This document shows, in pieces, positions 6,962 through 13,680 of a stretch of 33,177 bases of DNA (the first letter of the stretch is position 1; every line of letters starts with the position of its first letter). Position numbers and translations under genes: made by a program. Under the pieces are notes generated by a model. It did no database searches. It saw only the letters and a list, made by a program, of their open reading frames with translations, and had not been told where the DNA came from. This DNA is from a virus. The stretch spans positions 1 through 33,177 of the IMG/VR virus record IMGVR_UViG_3300048592_000391; one strand, written 5' to 3'.

Positions 6962-7195
6962 GTGCACGATTGGTTAGCGGCGCTGGGGCTGCCTGGGTGG
7001 ATTGTGGATGAGTTGGCAGGTTCGGTGCGGTGCGAGTGTGGGGCGAGGCCGGTGGCGGTAGGGGTCTTCTGCCAGCGGTGGGGGTGGCACAATGCGATGT
7101 GGTTGTGCCGGGAGTGCGCAGAGTTGGTGGACGAGGGGGTGACGGTGCATTGGGTGGAGAGCGCCCGGCGTGCGCTGGATGAGGATCGAGCGTAG
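6962..7195 (+). CDS. Small cysteine-rich (zinc-binding) hypothetical protein
   Basis: This 77-residue protein has a short helical N-terminus (HDWLAALGLPGWIVDEL), followed by a zinc-ribbon-like part: CEC at residues 23-25, a lone Cys in GVFCQRWGWH, and CREC in WLCRECAEL. It starts at GTG 6962 after a purine-rich stretch; GTG 6956 is also possible. The open frame extends upstream across the integrase start, but that part is antisense and has no protein-like features. It is the first gene of the rightward early region. No function is recognised. Confidence 0.6.
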   Translation: MHDWLAALGLPGWIVDELAGSVRCECGARPVAVGVFCQRWGWHNAMWLCRECAELVDEGVTVHWVESARRALDEDRA

Positions 7196-7275
7196 GCCGG
7201 GGTCATGCAGTCACTTCGCCGAGATTGCATGGCTTCTCGCCACAATGCCGGTAGGCCCCGGCGCAACCAAGAGAA

Positions 7276-7304
7276 GACCCGCATGGCGCAGATCCATGCG
7301 GGTC
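7276..7304. other. Perfect 11-bp hairpin ahead of an early gene
   Basis: GACCCGCATGG and CCATGCGGGTC flank a seven-base loop. It lies 40 bp upstream of the next start codon. No T-tract follows on the plus strand, so an attenuator, a leader structure or a protein site are all possible. The rest of 7196-7343 shows no gene. Confidence 0.6.
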
Positions 7305-7343
7305 GTGTTGGGTGGGGCGACATGCCCGAAAGGTTACGATTCC

Positions 7344-7640
7344 ATGATAACACAAAATGAAAGTAAACCGCAAGAGGGAATTACGCGGCGGGGGTTCCGG
7401 GCGCAGGTGCGGGATCAGATTCTGCGCGTGGAGGAATTGACGGATCGGCAGGTGAAGGCGGCGATCTCGCTGCTGGCGCTGAGCATGGATCGGCAGATGA
7501 GCATAGCGCATTGGATGGCGTATCACCTGCTGGAGGTGACGGCGGCGGAGTGGGGCGAGCTGCTCAAGGCGCTGGAGAAGGCGGGCGTGCTGCGCATCGA
7601 GAGACAGAACAATGTGCGGGCGTGGCTGCGCTGGCTGTGA
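7344..7640 (+). CDS. Hypothetical protein, helical, possibly winged helix
   Basis: This 98-residue protein is not recognised. After a polar N-terminus it is mainly helical: DQILRVEELTDRQVKAAISLL, AHWMAYHLLEVTAAEWGELLKALEKAG, then VLRIERQNNVRAWLRWL. The last part (helix, AGVLRIE strand, turn, strand) resembles the end of a winged helix. The ATG at 7344 was chosen because AAAGG precedes it. The upstream frame runs through the hairpin region and is unlikely to be coding. It is early, on the plus strand, ahead of several tiny genes. Confidence 0.6.
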   Translation: MITQNESKPQEGITRRGFRAQVRDQILRVEELTDRQVKAAISLLALSMDRQMSIAHWMAYHLLEVTAAEWGELLKALEKAGVLRIERQNNVRAWLRWL

Positions 7641-7649
7641 GGTGCGGCG

Positions 7650-7868
7650 ATGACTGCGTATTCGAGGAGTGATCGGTATGCGGCGCGTGCGGAGTGTCGA
7701 TTGGTCTGCCGGCGGGTTGTGACGGTCGGCGGGTGGCGTGTGGTGGTAGAGGAGGTTGAGATGCAAGAGGAAGGGTACTCAGGTCTTTTCTATGTGATGC
7801 TGTTCATCGGCATCATCGGGCTGCTGGGTTTTCTGGCTGTCGGCGCTGGCGCGGCAGGAGGCATGTGA
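7650..7868 (+). CDS. Small single-pass membrane protein
   Basis: The full frame encodes 72 residues with an Arg-rich start and a C-terminal membrane helix (YVMLFIGIIGLLGFLAVGAGAAGG). A GAGGTG site precedes the ATG at 7650. A second, stronger site (GAGGAGG) precedes an internal ATG at 7761, which would give only a 35-residue membrane peptide. Either or both may be made. The stop is followed at once by the next start. Function unknown. Confidence 0.5.
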   Translation: MTAYSRSDRYAARAECRLVCRRVVTVGGWRVVVEEVEMQEEGYSGLFYVMLFIGIIGLLGFLAVGAGAAGGM

Positions 7869-7869
7869 G

Positions 7870-8106
7870 ATGGCCGTCTTCAACCGACCGCTTGACGGCC
7901 AACGCGCCGCCGATGCGTTGACCGACTACTTTCAGCAGGCAGGCATCGAGCAGGCTGGTGATCAACTGGCAGCCCTGCGCCGCCGCCACGCCGTCAGCCT
8001 GCTCGCCATGTTACGCGAGGCTGGGACGGCTGGCGACCTGACGATCTACGACGTGATGGAAGGACAGGCGCTGCTGATTGCGCAGTTGGAGGCGTTGCAA
8101 CCATGA
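7870..8106 (+). CDS. Hypothetical helical protein
   Basis: This 78-residue, largely helical protein has segments GQRAADALTDYFQQAG, GDQLAALRRRHAVSLLAMLREAG and a last helix DVMEGQALLIAQLEAL. There is no recognisable family. It begins one base after the preceding stop and overlaps the next gene by four bases (ATGA), so it belongs to a tight early operon. Confidence 0.6.
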   Translation: MAVFNRPLDGQRAADALTDYFQQAGIEQAGDQLAALRRRHAVSLLAMLREAGTAGDLTIYDVMEGQALLIAQLEALQP

Positions 8107-8225
8107 CCCCGTTCTGGTTCCTAGTCGCAGCACTCGCCATCGGCGTGCCTGCCGCCTTGAGCCTGCTGCTCTGGGCCGCCTGCGCCCTGGCCGGACAGGT
8201 AGATCGGGAGCAGGGCTATGAGTGA
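8103..8225 (+). CDS. 40-residue membrane peptide
   Basis: The peptide is one membrane helix, FWFLVAALAIGVPAALSLLL continuing to about residue 30, plus a charged tail (QVDREQGYE). Its ATG overlaps the previous stop (ATGA), and its own end overlaps the next start at 8218. The coupling makes it credible despite its size. Function unknown. Confidence 0.55.
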   Translation: MTPFWFLVAALAIGVPAALSLLLWAACALAGQVDREQGYE

Positions 8226-8373
8226 TCTGTATCGCAAGCACAGCCGCTATCCGCTGGTGCGCCGTCGGCGACGGTGGCCGCAATGGTGGATCAGCAGCGA
8301 TACGCTGTGCTGGCTGGCGGCGCTGGGCTGGATCGTGGCGCTGTTGGTGGCGGCGTGGTTGTGGAGTGCGTGA
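8218..8373 (+). CDS. 51-residue membrane protein (source of a repeated helix)
   Basis: It has a basic N-terminus (KHSRYPLVRRRRRWPQWW) and one C-terminal helix (LCWLAALGWIVALLVAAWLW). The ATG lies inside the end of the previous gene. A 33-bp stretch of the helix-coding DNA (8315-8347) is repeated exactly at 9812-9844, where it forms the end of a truncated DUF3102 protein. The next gene starts five bases after the stop. Confidence 0.55.
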   Translation: MSDLYRKHSRYPLVRRRRRWPQWWISSDTLCWLAALGWIVALLVAAWLWSA

Positions 8374-8377
8374 CAGT

Positions 8378-9310
8378 ATGATCGATACGGTTATTGATTT
8401 CCTCGATAGACAAGAGCTTGCGCCGGGCGTGTACCGAACGGCTGTTCGGTTGGCACGGCTGACGGAGACGGGAGCTGGGTATGTGCGCGTGTCGCATACA
8501 GAGATGGCGGCGTTGTGTGAGAGCGAGAGCGAGAACACGGTGCGCGGTCATCTGGCGAAACTGGCGGCGACCGGGCTGTTTACGTACAAGCGAAACCACG
8601 CCGTGCACATCATGTGGGCCGATGCGGTGATCTGTGGTGGATCAATTCGCGCGGTGGTGGATCAAAACGATCCCACACAGATCACGACCAATGAGGCGGT
8701 GATCTGTGTGGGATCAATTCGCGCGGTGGGGGATCACGACGAGGCCGAAAATGAGAAAAGTGATCCACCACCGCGCGATTCGCGCGGTGGTGGATCAAAT
8801 CGCGCGGTGGGGGATCATCCTATAGGTAGGTTAGGTAGGATGGTAGGTAGGGAGATAGATGATCCTACCTACCTACCTGGGGGGTCTGGGGGGGCAGGCC
8901 AAAAGCAAAGCAACAGCGGGCCGGCGGATGACGAAGAGCGGCAACGGTCGTTTGCACTGCTGACCGATTCCGAGGTGGGGCTGGATAAAAGTTCCGCCGC
9001 GGTGCTGGCGCAGCGGTACAGGTTCGAGGCAATCAAGGCGATGGTGTTCCGGTTTGTGCGCGACCGCGACGCCGGGACGGTGCGATCGGCGGCGATCATC
9101 ACGACCCGCTTCTCCAAGAGTTACGCGCCGGGGCCGGTGCTGCGCAGTGACCGAGAGTCGGCGCTGTGGCGGCGGCACTGTGCGGAGGAGGGAGCGGATG
9201 TGACGGGGGAATCGCCGGAGGAGATACGGCGGCGGTACATGCCGCCAGGCTACGAAGGAATTATCTTGGGGTGTGAAGACGAAAGGGAAGGTTACGATGA
9301 ACGAGAATGA
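8378..9310 (+). CDS. Replication initiator-like protein 1 (winged helix) with internal repeat array
   Basis: This 310-residue protein begins with a winged-helix-like domain, about residues 10-85 (YRTAVRLARLTETG, then TEMAALCESESENTVRGHLAKLAATGLFTYK), as in phage replication initiators. Residues about 83-185 are low-complexity (repeats of SIRAV.D and GGGS) because the DNA there is an iteron-like array (8624-8877). The C-terminal part (LTDSEVGLDKSSAAVLAQRY through AAIITTRF) is helical and resembles the tail of replisome-organiser proteins. An origin inside the initiator gene recalls lambda O. The ATG at 8378 follows the membrane peptide closely. The next gene starts inside its end. Function is inferred from fold and array. 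Confidence 0.6.
   Translation: MIDTVIDFLDRQELAPGVYRTAVRLARLTETGAGYVRVSHTEMAALCESESENTVRGHLAKLAATGLFTYKRNHAVHIMWADAVICGGSIRAVVDQNDPTQITTNEAVICVGSIRAVGDHDEAENEKSDPPPRDSRGGGSNRAVGDHPIGRLGRMVGREIDDPTYLPGGSGGAGQKQSNSGPADDEERQRSFALLTDSEVGLDKSSAAVLAQRYRFEAIKAMVFRFVRDRDAGTVRSAAIITTRFSKSYAPGPVLRSDRESALWRRHCAEEGADVTGESPEEIRRRYMPPGYEGIILGCEDEREGYDERE
8624..8877. other. Origin-like iteron array inside initiator gene 1
   Basis: A 19-bp repeat TTCGCGCGGTGGTGGATCA (T/G at one position) occurs at 8646-8664, 8718-8736, 8779-8797 and, with one more change, 8799-8817. An inverted copy at 8761-8778 forms a large dyad with the third. Two 41-bp direct repeats (8624-8664 and 8696-8736, three differences) lie 72 bp apart. 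A perfect 17-bp inverted repeat pairs 8669-8685 with 8699-8715. Then come GGTAGG repeats (8825-8851) and the inverse CCTACC run (8864-8877). Repeats plus dyads inside a winged-helix gene are the hallmark of a lambda-type origin; activity is inferred. Confidence 0.65.
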
Positions 9311-9530
9311 TCCGTTGCGGTTGGCGCTGGTGGCGATCCAGGAGTTTGAGAAGGGGATGGATGCGTATGAGGCTGCTGGGCTAGGCGTTGACGGGATGTT
9401 GCAGTTCAAGCAGCGTAGCACGGAGATGCAGTATCAGCGGGCACAGTTGCGGACGCTGTGGGCGCTGGCGGGGGAGGTGCGGTTGCTGCGCTATGTGATG
9501 GAGGGCGACGATGAGACGGGCGACGCCTGA
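9297..9530 (+). CDS. Hypothetical small helical protein
   Basis: This 77-residue protein is unrecognised. It is helical, with LRLALVAIQEFEKGMDAYEAAG and a likely coiled-coil segment QRSTEMQYQRAQLRTLWALAGEVRLLRYVM. The ATG at 9297 has AAGG upstream and overlaps the end of initiator gene 1. Its end overlaps the next gene by 20 bp. It has no counterpart in the second replication module. Confidence 0.6.
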   Translation: MNENDPLRLALVAIQEFEKGMDAYEAAGLGVDGMLQFKQRSTEMQYQRAQLRTLWALAGEVRLLRYVMEGDDETGDA

Positions 9531-9864
9531 TATTTTGGGGGATGTGCTGAGTTCGGAGCCAGGTGAGAACCGGCTGGAGATTCGGCGGCAGTTGCGGTGG
9601 GACTATGGGCAAGTGTCGCCGGTGCACCGCAAGACGGTGGAGGATGCGGCGATTGATATTGCCGTGGCCGGGCGGCGGATGACATCGAGCGTGATGCAGA
9701 TCGGGCAGCGGCTGAATGAGGTGAAGAAGCTGCTGGAGCACGGGCAGTTCACGGAGTGGTGCGAAGTTGAGTTCGGGATGAACATCCGCACGGCGCAGCG
9801 GTGGATGAGCGTGGCGGCGCTGGGCTGGATCGTGGCGCTGTTGGCGCTGGCGTGGTGGAGATAA
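9511..9864 (+). CDS. Truncated DUF3102-family protein fused to a membrane segment
   Basis: Residues 1-100 of this 117-residue protein align well with the N-terminus of the full-length paralogue at 11002-11934. Shared blocks are HRK.VEDAAIDI, HGQF..WC.VEF and RTAQ. The remaining two thirds are missing. Instead the protein ends in AALGWIVALLALAWWR, a hydrophobic helix encoded by DNA identical over 33 bp to the membrane gene at 8315-8347. This looks like a recombination that replaced the C-terminal region with a membrane anchor. Whether the product is functional or a decaying copy is open. It follows initiator gene 1, just as the intact paralogue follows initiator gene 2. Confidence 0.75.
   Translation: MRRATPDILGDVLSSEPGENRLEIRRQLRWDYGQVSPVHRKTVEDAAIDIAVAGRRMTSSVMQIGQRLNEVKKLLEHGQFTEWCEVEFGMNIRTAQRWMSVAALGWIVALLALAWWR
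9812..9844 (+). repeat. 33-bp exact repeat of 8315-8347
   Basis: The stretch encodes AALGWIVALL in the same reading frame at both places. It marks the fusion point in the truncated DUF3102 gene. The two copies are 1,497 bp apart in direct orientation and flank initiator gene 1, so recombination between them would delete it. Confidence 0.9.
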
Positions 9865-9940
9865 TCAGACCGCTGCCGTGGACGCCGGGCGGGGTGTGTT
9901 ACTCCTTGTGACCTCGTTAAATAGGAACGGACGGTCAAAG

Positions 9941-10015
9941 CGCACCAGGTTCCCGGCTCTCTGGTGCGACAGCGGGGTGCGGCTAGGGCTGCAACGTATG
10001 GTCAGCCCTAGCCGC
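9941..10015. other. Two tandem hairpins between replication modules
   Basis: The first stem is CGCACCAG/CTGGTGCG (9941-9968, 12-base loop). The second is a perfect 13-bp stem GCGGCTAGGGCTG/CAGCCCTAGCCGC (9979-10015, 11-base loop). They lie in the 178-bp gap before initiator gene 2, 27 bases from its start codon. No T-tract follows, so they may be a leader structure, a small RNA or a weak terminator. No other gene is seen in the gap. Confidence 0.6.
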
Positions 10016-10042
10016 CCATTACAAACAGAAAGGACTTATTCT

Positions 10043-11005
10043 ATGGCGCGTGCCAGAATGATTTCGACAGATGCGAGCATTGATCCCGAACTAAACAGCC
10101 TCACGCTTGAATCAATGACGCTGTATCTGCTCACGATTGCGCACCTTGACCGTGACGGACTGATCGACGCTAATCCGATGCGCCTCAGTGCGCAGGCGGC
10201 TCCGCTTCGTCCTGAACTGCGTGATCGTGCCGGTGCGCTGATCAACGAGTGGATCGAGGCCGGGCTGGTCGAACGTTACCCGACGAGCCGCAACCAATAC
10301 GCACTCTATTTTCGCGGCTTCCGCAAGCACAACCGATTCGAGTACACCAAAGATCGACCTAGTGAACTGCCGCCACCGCCAGGCTGGACGCGGACAAAGC
10401 ACGGACTGGTGCCGGATGATCCGGAGGCGTGCTTTCGGATGGCCGCCGCCCTGCACCCGGAAAACAAATACCGCAAAGCCCTGATCGATTATGCTCAAGG
10501 CGAGGAAACTTCTAGAACTGTTCTAGAACCTTCTAGAAGTCCTCTAGAACAGTTCTCGCCTAGATCAGACAAGATCAGACTACATGATGATGATGATGTA
10601 CATACATACACTCTCCCACACCCTGGTTTTGGTAATGGGGGGGATGCAAGGGGGGGGACGACGCCGACCGCCATCACCGCCGCACTTGCCGAGCACAGTG
10701 ACGACGAGCTACGCATCGCCGCCGACCAGATCGGCAGCCTGCACGGTCTACACGACGATTTCAACGGATGGCCGCGGTTTCTCAGCGGCGCAACCCGCCA
10801 TGAGTTGACAATTGTTTTGGCTTGGTGCGCCCGGTGGAGCGACAGCACGCCGGACGAGCTGAGCGCCATCAAAAATCTACCGGCGCTTCTGCGCAGCAAG
10901 GTCAAGAGCGGCGATTGGCCCGGTCTGAGCCGGACGCAGATCGCCAACCTGCAGAACAGTATCGAGGACGCCCTATACTATGCGATTCCTGAGGTGAAAT
11001 CATGA
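10043..11005 (+). CDS. Replication initiator-like protein 2 with internal repeat array
   Basis: This 320-residue protein has an N-terminal winged-helix-like region. It begins with MARARMISTDASID (residues 1-14), continues with LTLESMTLYLLTIAHLDRDGLIDA, and ends in a wing-like EAGLVERYPTSRNQYALYFRGFRKH. This layout is common in phage DnaD-like replisome organisers. A charged low-complexity linker (about 155-200) coincides with a TTCTAGAA repeat array. The C-terminus (about 205-320) is helical (DDELRIAADQIGSL, TRHELTIVLAWCARW). The ATG has an AAAGGA site. The next gene overlaps its stop by four bases. A second initiator-type gene directly after the first is unusual; it could be a helicase loader instead. 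Confidence 0.6.
   Translation: MARARMISTDASIDPELNSLTLESMTLYLLTIAHLDRDGLIDANPMRLSAQAAPLRPELRDRAGALINEWIEAGLVERYPTSRNQYALYFRGFRKHNRFEYTKDRPSELPPPPGWTRTKHGLVPDDPEACFRMAAALHPENKYRKALIDYAQGEETSRTVLEPSRSPLEQFSPRSDKIRLHDDDDVHTYTLPHPGFGNGGDARGGTTPTAITAALAEHSDDELRIAADQIGSLHGLHDDFNGWPRFLSGATRHELTIVLAWCARWSDSTPDELSAIKNLPALLRSKVKSGDWPGLSRTQIANLQNSIEDALYYAIPEVKS
10510..10580. other. Second origin-like array inside initiator gene 2
   Basis: Four TTCTAGAA-like units start at 10510, 10521, 10531 and 10542, one helical turn apart. A 14-bp inverted repeat (10514-10527 with 10543-10556) gives the block an overall dyad around a central CTTCTAGAAG. Two AGATCAGAC direct repeats follow (10562-10570, 10572-10580), then an ATGATGATG run. 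Like the first array, it lies in the linker of a winged-helix protein. It may be the initiator's own binding site. Confidence 0.55.
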
Positions 11006-11934
11006 GCCGACAACCTACTCCGTCAATCCTAGATGCCGTGCTGAGCGCCGACATTGCACCAGACCGCAACGCACTGCGCAACCGGCTGCGCTACGACTAT
11101 CAGGCATTGCCGATGCTGCACCGCAAAGCCGTCGAGGACGCCGCCATTGACATTCTCGCCAACGGGCAGCGCATGAAGGAGAGCGCCGTCGTGGTTGGCG
11201 AGCGCCTGCTCGACGTGAAGCAGCGTCTCGACCACGGACAGTTCAGCGACTGGTGCACGGTCGAGTTCGACATGAGCCAGCGAACGGCGCAGAACATGAT
11301 GAATGTCGCCAAGCAGTTTGGCGGCAAAAGCGAAACTGTTTCGCTTTTGAGTGACTCGGCGCTCTACCTGCTGGCCGCACCATCTACGCCAGAGCCGGCG
11401 CGTGAGGCAGTCATCGAACACGCCAGGACGACCGGCGTATCACCGACCAAAGCCGAAGTCAAGGCCGTGATCGACCAGCACAAACCAGCGCGCACCCTGC
11501 CGCCGCTCGCCATGCCCGCACCGATCCAACCCGGATCGCCGGAAGCGAAACGATTGACACGGGAGATCAAGGCGGGCACGTGGGGCGACAAGCTGCCGAC
11601 TCCTGCTGCACCGATCACCGTGAACGGGGACCGCCCGTTGCCGGGTTGGGTGGATGCGCAGCCAGACGAGGCGTTGACGGCGGATGATCTGAGCGTGCTG
11701 AAGCCGCCGCCGACGGCGGCCGCCGACGACCGGATCGGGCAGGCCGTGAGGCTGATCGGCATCTACCGGCTGGCGATCAGCACGTTCGACGAGTACGGCG
11801 GCATCACCGGTCACCACGTCGAGACGCTGCCCGCCAAGCGAGAACTGGAGAAGCTGATCGCACGGCTGGAACGGGAGAGTGCGCTGCTTTCCGGCCAGCC
11901 GGTCGAGGCGTGGGGCGAGGAGGTGGTGGCGTGA
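11002..11934 (+). CDS. DUF3102-family protein (full length)
   Basis: This 310-residue protein has an N-terminal DUF3102-like domain: HRKAVEDAAIDILANGQRM, GERLLDVKQRLDHGQFSDWC, and a helix-turn-helix-like MSQRTAQNMMNVAKQF (about residues 38-110). A second block, SALYLLAAPSTPEPAREAV, TTGVSPTKAEVKAVI (about 118-158), is usual in this family. A Pro-rich linker leads to a C-terminal coiled-coil-like helix (LPAKRELEKLIARLERE). Such proteins are frequent in phages and plasmids; their role is unclear and DNA binding is likely. It overlaps initiator gene 2 (ATGA) and the following zinc-ribbon gene (GTGA). A truncated paralogue is at 9511-9864. Confidence 0.75.
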   Translation: MSRQPTPSILDAVLSADIAPDRNALRNRLRYDYQALPMLHRKAVEDAAIDILANGQRMKESAVVVGERLLDVKQRLDHGQFSDWCTVEFDMSQRTAQNMMNVAKQFGGKSETVSLLSDSALYLLAAPSTPEPAREAVIEHARTTGVSPTKAEVKAVIDQHKPARTLPPLAMPAPIQPGSPEAKRLTREIKAGTWGDKLPTPAAPITVNGDRPLPGWVDAQPDEALTADDLSVLKPPPTAAADDRIGQAVRLIGIYRLAISTFDEYGGITGHHVETLPAKRELEKLIARLERESALLSGQPVEAWGEEVVA

Positions 11935-12197
11935 CTTCGCAACGCGTCAACGCCCACCTGACCACCGCCTACCAGTATCACTGGGTTTGCTGCGCCTGTG
12001 GATCTGTGCGGCACCGCGCCGCCGGCATTGATCCTGGCGAATGTGAGTGCGGCTGTTCGTCATGGAAACAACGGCAGGTTAGTCCAGCCGGAGGACCCTG
12101 GTACGCGCAGATTCTTGACCCAAAGTGCCCAACCTGCCAACGCACGGCGAATGAGTTGCACGCTATGACCGCACAAATGGAGTTGATCGCAATATGA
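11931..12197 (+). CDS. Zinc-ribbon hypothetical protein
   Basis: The 88-residue protein has several cysteine knuckles: WVCCACG (residues about 18-24), CECGC (about 37-41) and CPTC (about 66-69), so one or two zinc sites. The start is GTG 11931, which overlaps the previous stop (GTGA). Its own stop overlaps the next start (ATGA). No enzymatic motif is visible. It may be a nucleic-acid-binding accessory of the replication region. Confidence 0.65.
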   Translation: MTSQRVNAHLTTAYQYHWVCCACGSVRHRAAGIDPGECECGCSSWKQRQVSPAGGPWYAQILDPKCPTCQRTANELHAMTAQMELIAI

Positions 12198-12433
12198 ACT
12201 ACTACATCTTCGACCGCGTGCCCGGCTACCATCCAAAATACACGTATGCGGTGTTGGCCGTCAACGCCAACGACGCGCGGCAATGGATGCGCACCGTCAA
12301 CAAGGGCGGCGTGATGATTCGCACGATCACAAGCGGCGAGGTAAAGGCCGACATGGGCGCACTGACCACCGCAGCAGAACAACGAATCAGGGAGCAGAGA
12401 GAACTAGAGGAAGTCCAGGAGCCGAAGCTATGA
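12194..12433 (+). CDS. Hypothetical small protein
   Basis: This 79-residue protein is unrecognised. The N-terminal half is alpha/beta-like (YYIFDRVPGYHPKYTYAVLAVNANDARQWMR, residues 3-33), and the C-terminus is a charged helix (EQRIREQRELEEVQEPKL). It overlaps both neighbours by four bases, in a strictly coupled operon with the zinc-ribbon gene before it and the Mom-like gene after it. Confidence 0.6.
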   Translation: MNYYIFDRVPGYHPKYTYAVLAVNANDARQWMRTVNKGGVMIRTITSGEVKADMGALTTAAEQRIREQRELEEVQEPKL

Positions 12434-13089
12434 CCCACTCCCTACACATCGACCTCGGCGACCGCAACGATCTCACCTGGGCGCAGCGCATCGTAGCGCA
12501 GTACCACTACCTGCGCCAGCCGGTTGACCCACGTGCGCGTCCGATGGTGTACATCGTGCGTAGCGATGATGACACGTACCAGCGTCCCCTCGGTCTGATC
12601 ATGCTCGGCATTCCGCACGCCACACGCTGCACGGGCTGGTGGGGCTATCCCGGCCTGCCCACGCAGTGGCAGGTGGTCGATCTGTGCCGCATTTGGATTG
12701 ACCCGGACTTGCAACCTGGTGGACGATGGTGCGACCCGTACACCGTCCCCGGCTTCTACGACCGCCGCGGCAAGTTTCGCCCAACCACGCCGACCTGGGC
12801 AATCAATGAGGTGCTACAGCGCGTGCAGGCTGACCGGGTGCGCCTGTGGCCGCCCGTCTATCTGGCGCAGCCCTATCACATCGAACTCGCCATCTCCTAC
12901 CATGACCCGGCCTATCACCGCGGCACCATCTACCGGCACAGCCACGCCACGCCGATGTACACCGACGCAACCGGCGCGCCAATTCCCGGCTCATCGGGAA
13001 AGTTCGGCTGGTGCTGGAAGCTGCCCAAGCCATCGTGGGAGTGGGGAGAATTGACCGACATTCGAGCAAGACAAATCAGGATGATATAA
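12430..13089 (+). CDS. Mom-like acyltransferase-fold (GNAT) protein
   Basis: This 219-residue protein resembles the GNAT-fold family that includes phage Mu Mom, the adenine hypermodification enzyme. Matching features are an N-terminal segment with HYLRQPVDPRARPMVYIVRS, a core strand RPLGLIMLGIPHA, a VVDLCRIWID strand that corresponds to the family's V.EL.RLWI, a late AISYHDPAYHRGTIYRH block (about residues 155-171), and a final WCWKLPKP. The block order fits, but the assignment is from memory of motifs and not from a search. If right, the phage may modify its own DNA to evade restriction. The ATG at 12430 overlaps the previous stop. A GNAT enzyme of another kind is the main alternative. Confidence 0.5.
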   Translation: MTHSLHIDLGDRNDLTWAQRIVAQYHYLRQPVDPRARPMVYIVRSDDDTYQRPLGLIMLGIPHATRCTGWWGYPGLPTQWQVVDLCRIWIDPDLQPGGRWCDPYTVPGFYDRRGKFRPTTPTWAINEVLQRVQADRVRLWPPVYLAQPYHIELAISYHDPAYHRGTIYRHSHATPMYTDATGAPIPGSSGKFGWCWKLPKPSWEWGELTDIRARQIRMI

Positions 13090-13102
13090 GGAGACGCACA
13101 AC

Positions 13103-13402
13103 ATGGGCATCATCGAAGCGATTGAAACCACACGAGATGTGGCGGCCAGCAACTGGCACGCCAGCGACGAAGAGCGCACGGCCATGAACATGGTGGCCGA
13201 CCTGATCGCCGCCTACGACATTGCGACAGTCGAACAGAAGCTGCGCCTGGAGCGGGCGATCTACGCCCTCGTGCCCCACCTGCTGATGACGCAGGAGGAG
13301 CGCGACGAACTGGAGGCGGAATTGGAGCACGAGGCGGAATATCAGCGCACGCTCGACGCCGGCTTTACAACGGCCTGCCCAATTTGCGGCATGGAGCATT
13401 AG
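13103..13402 (+). CDS. Hypothetical helical protein with a C-terminal CxxC
   Basis: The 99-residue protein is helical throughout (EERTAMNMVADLIAAYDIA, EQKLRLERAIYALVPHLL, and the acidic QEERDELEAELEHEAEY). It ends in CPICGMEH, half of a zinc knuckle. The ATG has an AGGAG site 10 bases upstream. It follows the Mom-like gene by 13 bp. Function unknown; dimerisation through the cysteine tail is possible. Confidence 0.6.
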   Translation: MGIIEAIETTRDVAASNWHASDEERTAMNMVADLIAAYDIATVEQKLRLERAIYALVPHLLMTQEERDELEAELEHEAEYQRTLDAGFTTACPICGMEH

Positions 13403-13404
13403 TC

Positions 13405-13665
13405 ATGATCGACTGGACACTGTTCCTGGCGGCGCTGGCACTGCCAACAATAGCCGTGCTCACGTGGATGTGGCTGGACGCCGAACGGGAGTGCAAAGCG
13501 CAACGCATCCGGGCGGAAGAGGCTGAATGCTGGCTGCAACTGGCAGATGAGGAGTCCGCCGCACTGCGCAGGCGGCTGTCCGCTGTCGAGCGCCGCTATC
13601 GCACCGTGCGCAGCCTGCCGCTACATCGGGTCAGCCGTGAGACGCTGGAGGAGATGAGGAACTAG
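13405..13665 (+). CDS. Membrane-anchored coiled-coil protein
   Basis: The 86-residue protein has one N-terminal membrane helix (WTLFLAALALPTIAVLTWMW) and a long charged helix (AERECKAQRIRAEEAECWLQLADEESAALRRRLSAVERRYR, residues 26-66), probably a coiled coil. Topology and size resemble the spanin or LysB-like accessory layout, but it is in the early region. It starts two bases after the previous stop and ends the operon before a set of hairpins. Confidence 0.6.
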   Translation: MIDWTLFLAALALPTIAVLTWMWLDAERECKAQRIRAEEAECWLQLADEESAALRRRLSAVERRYRTVRSLPLHRVSRETLEEMRN

Positions 13666-13680
13666 CCAAGCCAAATAGAC

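Noticed and set aside
7170-7343. N-terminal extension of the gene at 7344-7640
   Set aside because: The extension runs through a perfect hairpin and overlaps the previous gene; the ATG at 7344 has a ribosome site.
8624-8877. CRISPR array
   Set aside because: Repeats are irregularly spaced, include inverted copies and lie within a coding frame; no cas genes are present.
13405-13665. Spanin gene
   Set aside because: Topology is similar but it lies in the early plus-strand operon, far from the lysis-type cassette, and lacks a lipoprotein partner.
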